A stretch of DNA of 17,070 bases from Pelotomaculum sp. UBA5255 (GTDB taxonomy: Bacteria; Bacillota; Desulfotomaculia; Desulfotomaculales; Pelotomaculaceae). The stretch lies in NCBI GenBank assembly GCA_002408725.1, contig DHTR01000023.1, forward strand, positions 5,143-22,212. The letters are read 5' to 3'. Both the position numbers and the translations under genes were made by a program. Positions 6,697-13,994 of the stretch are shown here, one piece after another. Below the pieces are notes generated by a model. The model searched no databases. It was not told the origin of the DNA and saw nothing but the letters and a program-made list of their open reading frames with translations. The first letter of the stretch is position 1; each line of letters begins with the position of its first letter.

Positions 6697-7431
6697 TCAA
6701 AGATTGGGAAGGGATTTCATAATTTCTGCTTCCAGCAGGGACAGCATGCGGGCGTAATGAGACGGCAGCGGTTCTCGGCCGACATTTCGCTTTTTAAACG
6801 GTATGTTTAGATCCACCGTGTCCAGTACGGTAGTGGGCCTGGCGGAGAGTACTACGATTCGGTGTCCCAGGAGCAGAGCTTCCATAATATCGTGGGTCAC
6901 AAACACTATGGTGCGTGGTGTTTCCCGCCACATTTTGGCTACCTGGCGCACAAGGCCAAGCCTGAGGGGCATATCCAGGGACTTGAATGGTTCGTCCAGC
7001 AGGAGCAGGTCATGGGGGAAGGCGAAGGCCCGGCAGAGGGCCAGGCGCTGTTTCATTCCCCCGCTCAGGGCCTTGGGGTAGCTGTCCCGGTATTCATAAA
7101 GGCCCATCAGGCTCAGGTATTTATCGATCAGTTCCTTCCGGCGGGCCGGGATAACGGCATCCCGCAGGACAAAGTCGATGTTGCCGGCTACGGTTTTCCA
7201 GAGAAGAAGACGGGGTTCCTGGAATACATAGCTCACCCTGAGCCCGTCCTTCCCGTCTATACGGCCGGCATCGGGCTGCTCCAACCCGGCCAGCATCTGT
7301 AGAATGGTCGTTTTGCCACAACCCGAAGGTCCGACCAGACACAGGATCTTACCCCTCTCAGCATGGAAAGAAAAGCCCTCCAGGACCCGGGTTTGTCCTA
7401 GAGTTTTATAGACATTTTCGAACTTGATCAC
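6697..7431 (-). CDS. ABC transporter ATPase, SsuB/TauB/NrtD-like
   Basis: This 244-residue cytoplasmic ATPase powers the importer encoded with the two genes upstream. It has Walker A GPSGCGKTT (34-42), Q-loop VFQEPRLLLWKTV (the LLPW-like text typical of the nitrate/sulfonate/taurine group), signature LSGGMKQRLALCRAF, Walker B LLLLDEPFKSLD and H-loop VFVTHD. The start is a GTG at 7431, six bases after the permease stop, with GGATGTGA upstream. The length is normal. The subfamily handles nitrate, taurine, alkanesulfonates, pyrimidine precursors of thiamine and others, so the substrate is left open. No strong terminator follows within the 150 bases before the zinc-ribbon terminator. Confidence 0.93.
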   Translation of the reverse strand: MIKFENVYKTLGQTRVLEGFSFHAERGKILCLVGPSGCGKTTILQMLAGLEQPDAGRIDGKDGLRVSYVFQEPRLLLWKTVAGNIDFVLRDAVIPARRKELIDKYLSLMGLYEYRDSYPKALSGGMKQRLALCRAFAFPHDLLLLDEPFKSLDMPLRLGLVRQVAKMWRETPRTIVFVTHDIMEALLLGHRIVVLSARPTTVLDTVDLNIPFKKRNVGREPLPSHYARMLSLLEAEIMKSLPNL

Positions 7432-7437
7432 GACGTG

Positions 7438-8190
7438 TCACATCCAGTGCTTGAGTTTGCGGTTGGTCAGATAGGCCAGCAGGCGGTCCGTAACCAGACC
7501 CAGGCCAATCAGAAACAGGGTCCAGGCAAAGAGGGCCGCTGTTTCGAGGTTAATCCTGGCCACCGCCATGCTGGCGCCGATACCTTGCTGAACGCTCAGG
7601 AATTCTGCCATTGCCACGGCTTTCCAGGTGACCCCGAGGGCGTTGGAAACACCGGCCATGAGGTATGGCGCCACCTGGGGAAGGTAGATTTCCCGGATTA
7701 CCCTCGGCTTGCTGATGCGGTAGATTTCGGACATCTGTAATAGCTGTCCGTCAATGCTTTTAACTCCCTGAAAGGTGTTAATCACAATCAGGGGGAGAGT
7801 TGTTACAAAGACGACAAAAACAGGCACTTTGGTAAAACCGATCCAGATCATGGCCAGCAGCAGCCAGGATATCAATGGAGTCACCTGCAGCACAACCACA
7901 AGGGGTCGCAGCAGGCTGGCTGCTACAGGGTTCATGCCGATTAACAGGCCCAGGGGCGTGCCGGCAGCAACGGCCAGGCCAAATCCAACCAGGCCGCGCA
8001 GGATCGAGTGGCGACTTTGTTCCCAGAGCTGCCCATCAGCCGCCAGGGTCAGAAGGGTTTGCGCAACCTCCACCGGTGAAGGAGTAATAACATGGCTGTA
8101 AAAGCCGGAAATCACCTGCCAGATGGCCAAAAAGGCAGCCAAACCGAAAAGGGGCGGCAGGCCCCTAATCAGAAAGATAGAATTTTTCAT
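7438..8190 (-). CDS. ABC transporter permease, SsuC/TauC-like
   Basis: This 250-residue membrane permease has about six hydrophobic segments, beginning with LPPLFGLAAFLAIWQVISGF near the N-terminus. TPLGLLIGMNP and the EAA-type loop (SEIYRISKPRVIREIYLPQ, around residues 150-170) match the BPD_transp_1 domain of SsuC/TauC/NrtB proteins. VTWKAVAMAEFL further on is also typical: the equivalent W-K-A-x-V-A-A-E-x-L string recurs in this subfamily. The gene starts 26 bases before the end of the binding-protein gene and ends seven bases before the ATPase start, so the three are one operon. The AGGGGG upstream is a plausible ribosome binding site for the ATG at 8190. Confidence 0.92.
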   Translation of the reverse strand: MKNSIFLIRGLPPLFGLAAFLAIWQVISGFYSHVITPSPVEVAQTLLTLAADGQLWEQSRHSILRGLVGFGLAVAAGTPLGLLIGMNPVAASLLRPLVVVLQVTPLISWLLLAMIWIGFTKVPVFVVFVTTLPLIVINTFQGVKSIDGQLLQMSEIYRISKPRVIREIYLPQVAPYLMAGVSNALGVTWKAVAMAEFLSVQQGIGASMAVARINLETAALFAWTLFLIGLGLVTDRLLAYLTNRKLKHWM

Positions 8191-9145
8191 CCGGTCGCTT
8201 GCCCCCTACCATTTCCGGTGAGAAATCTAAAAGCTTGGCCAGGTAAGTGTCCACATCGGCCATGGCTCCGGAGCCTGTGACAAAGTGCAGCCGGGTTCGC
8301 TCCATGCTCTTGACAAATACCGGGGCAGGTATGTTCGCATTAGCCTCCACCAGGGGGGCGGCTTCACCGGGATTCGCCACGGTCCAATCCAGTGCCCCGG
8401 CGTAAGTGCGGTGAAACTCCGAAACCGCCTTTGGGTAGGTCCTGGCAAACTCGTTTCGCACCACCATGCCGGCCTGGGGCAGTCCTGCAGAACCACCTTC
8501 GTACTGCTGCCAGTCGCTGTTGAAGTTCCGGATCACGCGCGCCTCCTTGTTATTCATTAGCGCCCGGGTCGCCATGGGCTCAGGTAACACGGCGTTTTTA
8601 ACCAGGCCGTTAATCATCATTTGGGCAATTTCCGGGGAGTCCAGGTAGGTTAACCGGACATCTCCATCCTTTAGCCCGCTTTGTCGAAGAAAATACTGGG
8701 ACAGGACATCGGGGGTCGAGCCCCTGGCCCCAACATAAAGTTCCCTCCCGCTGAGGTCTGGCCAGTCCCTAACACCGCTCTCCAGACTAACCAGATAAAG
8801 AATTCCCCAGGTGCTGACATTTGCCAAAGAAATATCAACACCTTTGTTATATAATTTGGCCGCCACGTTTACGGGAAGGACACTAAAATCCGCCTCCCCC
8901 TTAATGATTCGGGTGGTAGCCTCTTCCACTGACTTGTATAAGATGAGCTCCAACCGGGTTCCCTCCGGCCGGCCTTCCCCGATCATTTTAAACAGCGGCG
9001 CAGTAGGCGGGGCAAGGGGAGCCTGCACAACGATTTCCCCCGGCATATCGGTTGCCCCTGTTGCGCTCCCGGGCTTCCCGCTTCCACAGCCCGCGCTCAG
9101 CAGCACGGCTAGAAAGAGCAAAATAATCGTTCCAGTCCGATGCAT
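8165..9145 (-). CDS. ABC substrate-binding lipoprotein, SsuA/TauA/NMT1-like
   Basis: This 326-residue extracellular receptor belongs to the importer. The signal peptide ends in LSAGC with the lipidated cysteine at residue 20. The mature part follows the NMT1/OmpA-like type II binding-protein fold: VVQAPLAPPTAPLFKMI, then ATTRIIKGEADFSVLPVN (the region where this family senses ligand-bound state), GSTPDVLSQYFL and LPEPMATRALM. The last two match the hinge and second-lobe motifs of SsuA/TauA-like proteins. It has AAAGGAGA upstream of the ATG at 9145 and is first in the operon. Candidate ligands include sulfonates, taurine, thiamine precursors and other small organics; nothing visible settles it. 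Confidence 0.9.
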   Translation of the reverse strand: MHRTGTIILLFLAVLLSAGCGSGKPGSATGATDMPGEIVVQAPLAPPTAPLFKMIGEGRPEGTRLELILYKSVEEATTRIIKGEADFSVLPVNVAAKLYNKGVDISLANVSTWGILYLVSLESGVRDWPDLSGRELYVGARGSTPDVLSQYFLRQSGLKDGDVRLTYLDSPEIAQMMINGLVKNAVLPEPMATRALMNNKEARVIRNFNSDWQQYEGGSAGLPQAGMVVRNEFARTYPKAVSEFHRTYAGALDWTVANPGEAAPLVEANANIPAPVFVKSMERTRLHFVTGSGAMADVDTYLAKLLDFSPEMVGGKRPDEKFYLSD

Positions 9146-9223
9146 TCCATACCGTCTCCTTTAAATCAAGTGATCCTTGCTGGTTAATATTTCTCCAAAT
9201 CAGGCTAATCTCCTTCCGGCCCT

Positions 9224-9239
9224 GAACGTAGCGAACGTA
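9224..9239. repeat. Tandem 7-base direct repeat upstream of the second importer
   Basis: GAACGTA occurs at 9224-9230 and again at 9233-9239 (period 9) in the 228-base divergent region between the importer and the cyclotransferase-like gene. It could be an operator half-site pair, since the spacing is close to one helical turn. No regulator is identified. Confidence 0.35.
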
Positions 9240-9308
9240 CCAGAAATAAAAAGATATTTCAAAAAAGGCTGAATAAAAAAAGGAAAAATAATATTTATAA
9301 AGAAAAAA

Positions 9309-9314
9309 TATAAT
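9309..9314 (+). promoter_or_regulatory. Possible -10 element for the cyclotransferase-like gene
   Basis: A perfect TATAAT lies 60 bases before the ATG at 9374, in a very AT-rich tract. There is no good -35 at the expected spacing, so this is tentative. Confidence 0.35.
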
Positions 9315-9373
9315 AGGGTAAGTGCAATAAGATAAGCGGTTCTTGTGGCTTAAAAACGGAAGGGGTGGTTTCA

Positions 9374-9802
9374 ATGTATTTGCATAATTTATTTGTTTAT
9401 GGGACATTACTTCCTGGCCTGACTAACTACAACCGTTTTATTGAGGCTCACAAACCAAAAACGTTCAGTGCCCGGGCGAGAGGGATCCTTTACTACCTCC
9501 CGGAAGACGGTTACCCTGTTGTCCTCGAGGGTGACGGGACTGTCCTGGGAGTACTTTATGAAACCAGGGAGCTCATGAGCATCCTACCGGAAATCGATGA
9601 TATTGAAAAGTTCACCGGTGTTGAAAGCCAGAGCGATCTCATCCGGGAAATCAGGGACGTGGAAAATCTTGATACTGGGACGACAGTAAAGGCGCATATG
9701 TATTTGTGGCCTCCTTCCAAAGCAGCATGGCTCAAAGAAAACGGCGAAATCATTGTAGACGGCGACTGGGCTAAGTTTTTGCGTGAAAAGAATAAGGGCT
9801 AA
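9374..9802 (+). CDS. Gamma-glutamylcyclotransferase-like (AIG2/GGCT fold) protein
   Basis: The protein is 142 residues from the ATG at 9374, which is preferred over the in-frame GTG at 9365 because GGAAGGGG then lies at the right distance. The N-terminal FVYGTLLPG (7-15) is the signature substrate-binding loop of the GGCT/AIG2 fold. The central IDDIEKFTGV supplies the glutamate in the position used as the acid/base in characterised members. VLGVLYE and VKAHMYLW are the core strands. Members act on gamma-glutamyl peptides or gamma-glutamylamines, releasing 5-oxoproline; many bacterial ones are untested, so a precise substrate is not claimed. It is a stand-alone gene with its own terminator. 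Confidence 0.85.
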   Translation: MYLHNLFVYGTLLPGLTNYNRFIEAHKPKTFSARARGILYYLPEDGYPVVLEGDGTVLGVLYETRELMSILPEIDDIEKFTGVESQSDLIREIRDVENLDTGTTVKAHMYLWPPSKAAWLKENGEIIVDGDWAKFLREKNKG

Positions 9803-9806
9803 GAGC

Positions 9807-9836
9807 AAACGGACTGTTGGGTCCGTTTTATATTTT
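9807..9836 (+). terminator. Intrinsic terminator after the cyclotransferase-like gene
   Basis: AAACGGAC (9807-9814) pairs perfectly with GTCCGTTT (9821-9828) around a six-base loop, then TTATATTTT. It begins five bases after the stop codon. Confidence 0.85.
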
Positions 9837-9922
9837 CTACTTGAGCCTTTAATGAGCACTACAACATGAGTAATAAAGTAGTAGGAAGTGAGTAAGGTAG
9901 GACTCAAGGGAGTCCGAAGCGT

Positions 9923-10255
9923 GTGCAAGCATGCGTCAACATAAAACCAGCATCCTATGAACATGTTCTAGCGGTGGAGGGGGTGGGACCGGCCACAGTG
10001 AGGGCCTCTGCCCTAATATCCGAGGTGGTTTATAATGTCAAGGCCAGCTGCAGAGACCCTGTGCGGTATAGTTTTGCCCACGGCGGAAAGGATCGACACC
10101 TCCTTCCCGATAAACCGGGAGGATTATGACCGCTCGATTGCGCTTTTGGAGAATGCGCCAGGCCGGGCTAAAGCCGGGATAGGGAAAACGTCAAAGCGCT
10201 GAAAAGGCTTGCCGCGATTACCCGGGCCACAGGGAGCAAGTCTTTTACGTCTTGA
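9923..10255 (+). pseudogene. Decayed C-terminal remnant of a DUF763-family gene
   Basis: Only about the last 110 codons of a family normally around three times longer or more remain. The first segment (frame of 9923) reads YEHVLAVEGVGPATVRASAL, then SEVVYN, then DPVRYSFAHGGKD, which matches the helix-hairpin-helix-like motif and the highly conserved RYS(F/Y)AHGGKDG of DUF763. Near 10092 the match moves to the next frame (FPINREDYDRSIALLENA). Near 10178 it returns to the first frame (DRENVKALKRLAAITR) and ends at a TGA at 10253-10255. In the first frame there is a TGA at 10127-10129. The gene is thus truncated at its 5' end and carries two compensating frameshifts. The function of DUF763 is not established; the GVGPxTxRA motif suggests DNA binding. 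Sequencing error could explain the indels but not the 5' loss. Confidence 0.8.
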
Positions 10256-10256
10256 T

Positions 10257-10286
10257 TTGCATTGGTTTGCGTGGATTTGGTATAAT
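10257..10286 (+). promoter_or_regulatory. Rubrerythrin promoter
   Basis: TTGCAT (10257-10262) and TATAAT (10281-10286) have an 18-base spacer and an extended -10 TG at 10278-10279. It starts two bases after the last stop of the DUF763 remnant. I do not see a PerR box. Confidence 0.7.
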
Positions 10287-10317
10287 GATGCAATACTAAG
10301 AAAACGGAGGGATCTTG

Positions 10318-10809
10318 ATGAAAACCGATAAGAACTTAAAAGAAGCTTTTGCCGGTGAATCCCAGGCCAACCGCAAGTACCTGGCTTTTGCCAAAAAGGC
10401 GGATGAAGAAGGATATCCAGGCGTGGCTAAATTATTCAGGGCCGCCTCCGAAGCTGAGGCTATTCACGCCTATTCCGATTTAAAGGCAATGGGGGCGGTA
10501 AAGACAACGGCTGATAATCTGCAAGCGGCCATTGATGGTGAAACCTATGAATTTACCGTGATGTACCCGGGCTTTATCAGGGAGGCGGAAGAAGAAGCGG
10601 CCAACTCGGCAAAAAGAGTTTTTTCGCTTGCTAATGAGGCCGAGAAAGTACACGCTGATCTTTACCAAAAAGCACTTGCCGCACTGGAAGAAAAGAAGGA
10701 TCTGGAATATTTCTTGTGCACGGTCTGCGGCTACATCCATGAAAATGGCGCTCCGGAAAAGTGCCCTGTCTGCGGTGCTCAAGCCAAGGCTTTTAAAAAT
10801 GTAGGGTAA
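10318..10809 (+). CDS. Rubrerythrin (diiron ferritin-like domain plus rubredoxin domain)
   Basis: Rubrerythrin reduces hydrogen peroxide in the cytoplasm of anaerobes using electrons passed through its rubredoxin centre. The 163 residues run from the ATG at 10318, which has GGAGG seven bases upstream; the in-frame TTG one codon earlier is less likely. The ferritin-like four-helix domain has E14 in FAGESQANRKY, E47xxH50 in EAEAIHA, and a second set of glutamates in REAEEEAANSA and NEAEKVHADLY. The C-terminal rubredoxin domain has CTVCGY and KCPVCGA for the FeS4 site. Domain order and length are normal. It is monocistronic, with its own promoter and a strong terminator. The presence of this protein is the best single hint of an anaerobic host. 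Confidence 0.96.
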   Translation: MKTDKNLKEAFAGESQANRKYLAFAKKADEEGYPGVAKLFRAASEAEAIHAYSDLKAMGAVKTTADNLQAAIDGETYEFTVMYPGFIREAEEEAANSAKRVFSLANEAEKVHADLYQKALAALEEKKDLEYFLCTVCGYIHENGAPEKCPVCGAQAKAFKNVG

Positions 10810-10852
10810 ATAACAACGGTTTTAGTTAAGTAAAATTTAAGTTGCGAAAAAC

Positions 10853-10890
10853 AACCCCCCGTCCGGCTAACCGGGCGGGGGGTTTGTATT
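10853..10890 (+). terminator. Bidirectional terminator shared by rubrerythrin and the YkgJ-like gene
   Basis: A 14-bp stem (10853-10866 with 10871-10884, one G-U pair) closes a CTAA loop and is followed by TTTGTATTTG. On the minus strand the same stem is followed by TGTTTTTCG. The loop holds the TAG stop of the convergent gene, so one arm encodes that protein's last residues. Confidence 0.9.
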
Positions 10891-11349
10891 TGGGTCATCA
10901 GGTTGGGCCGCTTCGCCATACCCTTTTGTCAGGCGGTTGAATTCGTCATAGAGGGGAAGTTCCTCCCTGCGAGTGTACCGGGTTGCGTGCCCCCTGTAGA
11001 CGCACCTGCCCGGCAGGCTTCTTCCCTGGTAGTCAAAGTGACCGTAGACTCGGCACTGGTAAGGCCGAAAGGCATAAATACCGCATAAGTCCCCTTCCTG
11101 GAAGGGGCAATGTCCGGATGGACCTCCCCAGATGTCTACCACTTGATTGCCTGTAAAATCCCGGAAACGTTTCATCTTAACACCGTTCTTAACCAGTCTG
11201 CGAATGTTCTCCATTTCCAGTGGGTATACCCTTAATACGGAAGTAACTTTGCAACACTCACCGCATACTCCACAGTCCCTCTTTGATGATTGCAGGTGTA
11301 GATCGAGTTTTTCATAAAAGCAGTTGAGCTTTTTCAGCAACAAGTCCAT
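10867..11349 (-). CDS. YkgJ-family cysteine-cluster protein
   Basis: This is a 160-residue soluble protein of the zinc/iron-chelating YkgJ (CxxCxxCC) family. CGVCGECCK at residues 26-34 gives the first cluster. A second cysteine group follows in CPFQEGDLCGIYAFRPYQCR, the typical C-P-F/L-x(4)-C-x-I-Y-x-x-R-P-x-x-C-R arrangement. Members have been proposed to bind Fe-S or zinc, and some act near flagellar or modification genes, but no general function is known. The ATG at 11349 has GGGGGTG upstream and an extended -10 promoter (TGGTATAAT) starts transcription about 27 bases before it. The C-terminal tail (DDPNTNPPPG) lies within the shared terminator stem and is likely not conserved. Confidence 0.88.
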   Translation of the reverse strand: MDLLLKKLNCFYEKLDLHLQSSKRDCGVCGECCKVTSVLRVYPLEMENIRRLVKNGVKMKRFRDFTGNQVVDIWGGPSGHCPFQEGDLCGIYAFRPYQCRVYGHFDYQGRSLPGRCVYRGHATRYTRREELPLYDEFNRLTKGYGEAAQPDDPNTNPPPG

Positions 11350-11382
11350 CTAGACACCCCCGCTTCTCAGGACCTTTTTTTA

Positions 11383-11391
11383 ATTATACCA
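11383..11391 (-). promoter_or_regulatory. Extended -10 promoter for the YkgJ-like gene
   Basis: On the minus strand TGGTATAAT (TATAAT at 11388-11383) lies 33 bases before the ATG. No good -35 is present. It separates this gene from the 449-residue gene upstream, whose stop is at 11433. Confidence 0.55.
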
Positions 11392-11432
11392 CATTAAGGG
11401 TTAAATTGTAGGATTTAACTTGCGTTTTATGT

Positions 11433-12782
11433 TTAATGAATGATGTCATCAGGACCCCGCTTTTTTTCCAGGTTATTTTCAATTTGATCAAGCAGATCCA
11501 ACATAAGTTCCTTGGCAATGTTTTCTATATCCCCGGGCTGATAGGGTTTCGGAGCGGCAGTAGAGGTGTTCATGTCCGGGGACGGATCTAAATCAGGGTC
11601 GTGGGAGAGATTTTTAGGCAATACCTGGATCGGCTGAATGGGCTTAAGCTCCGCCAGGGGCCCGGAGCTGATTCCATTAAAACGGAGAAAGGCTTCACGG
11701 GATGAGACACTGGTAAGATTAACAGAACTGAAGATGTCACGGCTAACCTTGCAGGTTAGGATACAGGGATTTAATTCCTCCAGGTCTGTTTCGGGAGCTG
11801 TTTCCCCGACCCGCCCATTATACCCAACCTGTTGGATTTGCCTGTCCCGGGTCGACTCAAAGATCAAATGAATCGCGCTTAGACTGAGCTGGAGTAGGAT
11901 CTCTTCGTAAAAGTTTGCAAATTCTTTTTCATTCATCTTTACAGCTACAATCCCGTGCTCCTCCTGATCATACTGGTACCGGACCACCCGGGGGATTTCC
12001 AGAGGCGTGGGGAAGACGGCCTCTACTACAATAAGCCGTCCCGCCTGCTCATAGCGGGCGTCGAATACCACTTCCAGCGCGTCAGGGTATCTGAGAACTG
12101 CCAGGGCGGCCCGAATAAAGCTCTCGACGGCCCCGGGCCGCCCCTTCTCGAGGTCCAGCCGGAGCTGGTCAATCAAACTATTGTATTCAGACTGCTCCTC
12201 GATCAAGGACTTCCGCTTCGTCTCGTAAGCGGCCCTGGCGGAGTCCTGCCTTTTTTTGTATTGTTCCAGTTTCAGTTCAAGTGTCTGCCTGGCCTCATTT
12301 TCCATTTGCAGTCGCCTTTTTTTCACAGAGGGCAGTAGGAATTCCTTTATGGGATTCTTTCGGATAATTCCCATTTCCTTGGCAATCTGCTCATAGCGGG
12401 GAAGTGGTTCCTTAAAGACAAACGGGGGATAAGGCTCGTCTTTATAATAGGAAACCCAATTAAATTTTCCGGCGGCGAGGTTGTCCCGGAGGATGTTTTT
12501 ACACTCCTGTAAAAAATTTTTGGCCAACAGGCTGTCGTATTCCGCCAGTTCCTTTAAACTGTCCGTTTCGGTCCGCTGATCTTGCTGCCTTTCCTGCCTG
12601 GCCCGGCGGGCCGCCTGTTTTTCGTTTTTCAGTTTCCGCTCGAACAAGGATGTCCCTGCGATTTCCGCCGGTGCATCAGGGTCATGATTGGAGATGGTTT
12701 TCTGTTCAAAAGCTGCACCCAATATTCTCTCTCCTTTCCGGTCCAAGCCCAATGTATCATAAAAATAATTTGTTTGGATCAT
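11433..12782 (-). CDS. Coiled-coil protein of unknown function, related to the non-catalytic part of restriction-endonuclease-like proteins
   Basis: This 449-residue soluble protein has no signal or membrane segment. Residues about 45-75 and 155-215 are charged, heptad-like coiled coil (for example RRARQERQQDQRTETDSLKE). Between them is FNWVSYYKDEPYPPFVFKEP. Residues about 230-395 form a globular domain with ARYEQAGRLIVVEAVFPTP, LQLSLSAIHLIFE, CILTCKVSRDIF and PLAELKPIQPI. From memory this resembles the region that precedes an Mrr-type nuclease domain in some proteins annotated 'restriction endonuclease' (there: ILxxDYxLP, YQITLRTxHELFE, CILSxQ, LHxLTPIAPI). Here no nuclease domain follows, only an acidic proline-rich tail and a short amphipathic helix. 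The ATG has AGGGGAGA upstream. The gene stands alone. The family link is unverified. Confidence 0.8.
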   Translation of the reverse strand: MIQTNYFYDTLGLDRKGERILGAAFEQKTISNHDPDAPAEIAGTSLFERKLKNEKQAARRARQERQQDQRTETDSLKELAEYDSLLAKNFLQECKNILRDNLAAGKFNWVSYYKDEPYPPFVFKEPLPRYEQIAKEMGIIRKNPIKEFLLPSVKKRRLQMENEARQTLELKLEQYKKRQDSARAAYETKRKSLIEEQSEYNSLIDQLRLDLEKGRPGAVESFIRAALAVLRYPDALEVVFDARYEQAGRLIVVEAVFPTPLEIPRVVRYQYDQEEHGIVAVKMNEKEFANFYEEILLQLSLSAIHLIFESTRDRQIQQVGYNGRVGETAPETDLEELNPCILTCKVSRDIFSSVNLTSVSSREAFLRFNGISSGPLAELKPIQPIQVLPKNLSHDPDLDPSPDMNTSTAAPKPYQPGDIENIAKELMLDLLDQIENNLEKKRGPDDIIH

Positions 12783-12895
12783 ATTCTCCCCTTTTTTCTA
12801 CGGATCTTCGGTGGAGAACCGGGTACAAGCAAATCCTTGAAATAAAAAATGATTTATAATACGCTTAAATAGTGATATTCTATTACACGTGATCT

Positions 12896-12937
12896 GTCGA
12901 CAAAAGTAGAACTTCGGGATTTGCTGCATTTGTCAAC
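12896..12937. promoter_or_regulatory. Inverted pair of Spo0A-box-like sequences
   Basis: GTCGACAAA (12896-12904) and TTTGTCAAC (12929-12937) are near-perfect inverted repeats 24 bases apart, between two divergent genes. Each matches the Spo0A box TTTGTCRAA at eight of nine positions, on opposite strands. Operator function is inferred. Confidence 0.35.
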
Positions 12938-12967
12938 TATTTTTTCCATGACTAGGAGAGGATACCC

Positions 12968-13933
12968 TTGTATTTTCCGGTTTCAGGTGTTGAGGTTGCC
13001 CCATGGTTTCCGCCGCTGGTTGCGTTCCTGGTAGCATCTTTTACAACCTCTTCGGGGATTTCCGGCGGGGTGCTGATGTTACCCTTCCAGATGAGCGTAC
13101 TAGGTTTTGTGAGTCCTTCCGTCAGTTCCACAAACTTGATTTACAATATTATAGCCATACCCGGCGGGTTGTACCGTTACATCCGGGAAGGCCGGATGGC
13201 TTGGCCCCTCGTCTGGGTTATTGTTATCGGCACGCTGCCCGGTTTTTATGCGGGTGCCTGGATCAGGATCAATTACCTACGCAGCCCCGGTCCGTTTAAG
13301 GCTTTTGTCGGCCTGGTCCTCTTGTATCTTGGCTTTCGGCTGCTGCACGAAACTTTTGCGGCAAATCATAAGCCAAATGCAATAGAAGATAAATTTAGAG
13401 AGACGGCAAAGGCATTTAAGGGTGAAGCCCGGTACGGGTTATCTGCAGGATTGCCGACTGATGCGGTTGTAAAAAAGAAAAGCCTTACCATCCGCAAGAT
13501 TGAATACGAGTTCTGGGGTGAAAAATATTCCATCAACACGCTCACGCTTGTTTTAATTTCATTGGCAGTCGGATTGATGGGTGGAATATATGGAATTGGT
13601 GGGGGCGCAATAATTGCCCCTTTCTTAGTTTCATACCTGGGCCTTCCCGTCTATACCATTGCCGGGGCTGCCCTGGCAGGAACTTTTTTGACTTCTATCG
13701 CAGGCGTGTCTTTTTACAGCATCCTTGCGACTTCACCAGCCGGGGCGCAGGTTGCAGTGGCGCCCGACTGGACCCTGGGTTTGTTGTTCGGCGCCGGGGG
13801 GTTTTTAGGTACTTATGTCGGCGCCAGACTTCAAAGGTATTTACCGGAAAAGCTAATTCGCGGGACGCTGGGTGTACTGATCACGTTTCTCGGAGCCCAA
13901 TATCTTATTCAGAATTTGGCAAAATTATTTTAA
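12968..13933 (+). CDS. TauE/SafE-family membrane exporter
   Basis: This is a 321-residue integral membrane protein of the TauE/SafE (sulfite exporter) family, which moves sulfonates, sulfite and related anions. The two halves are homologous repeats: SGISGGVLMLPF near residue 32 and GIGGGAIIAPFL near residue 214, the glycine-rich signatures of the family. About eight to nine hydrophobic segments are visible. A hydrophilic cytoplasmic insertion of about 65 residues (roughly 120-185) joins the halves and contains LSAGLPTDAVVKKKSL. The start is TTG at 12968 with AGGAG nine bases upstream. The MFS gene follows after 61 bases with no terminator between them, so co-transcription is plausible. The actual substrate is unknown. 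Confidence 0.88.
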   Translation: MYFPVSGVEVAPWFPPLVAFLVASFTTSSGISGGVLMLPFQMSVLGFVSPSVSSTNLIYNIIAIPGGLYRYIREGRMAWPLVWVIVIGTLPGFYAGAWIRINYLRSPGPFKAFVGLVLLYLGFRLLHETFAANHKPNAIEDKFRETAKAFKGEARYGLSAGLPTDAVVKKKSLTIRKIEYEFWGEKYSINTLTLVLISLAVGLMGGIYGIGGGAIIAPFLVSYLGLPVYTIAGAALAGTFLTSIAGVSFYSILATSPAGAQVAVAPDWTLGLLFGAGGFLGTYVGARLQRYLPEKLIRGTLGVLITFLGAQYLIQNLAKLF

Positions 13934-13994
13934 TTGGGCGTTTGTGTTTAAAATGGGCAGAACAAAATTATTGAATGACGAGAGGTAAAAACAA

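Noticed and set aside
8988..9407. 139-residue minus-strand open frame overlapping the binding-protein start
   Set aside because: It reads the AT-rich intergenic region into Phe/Tyr-rich text and overlaps the lipoprotein gene in another frame; no ribosome binding site.
9923..10129. 68-residue intact protein
   Set aside because: Its sequence is a fragment of DUF763 that continues in another frame after 10092; it is a pseudogene piece rather than a complete small protein.
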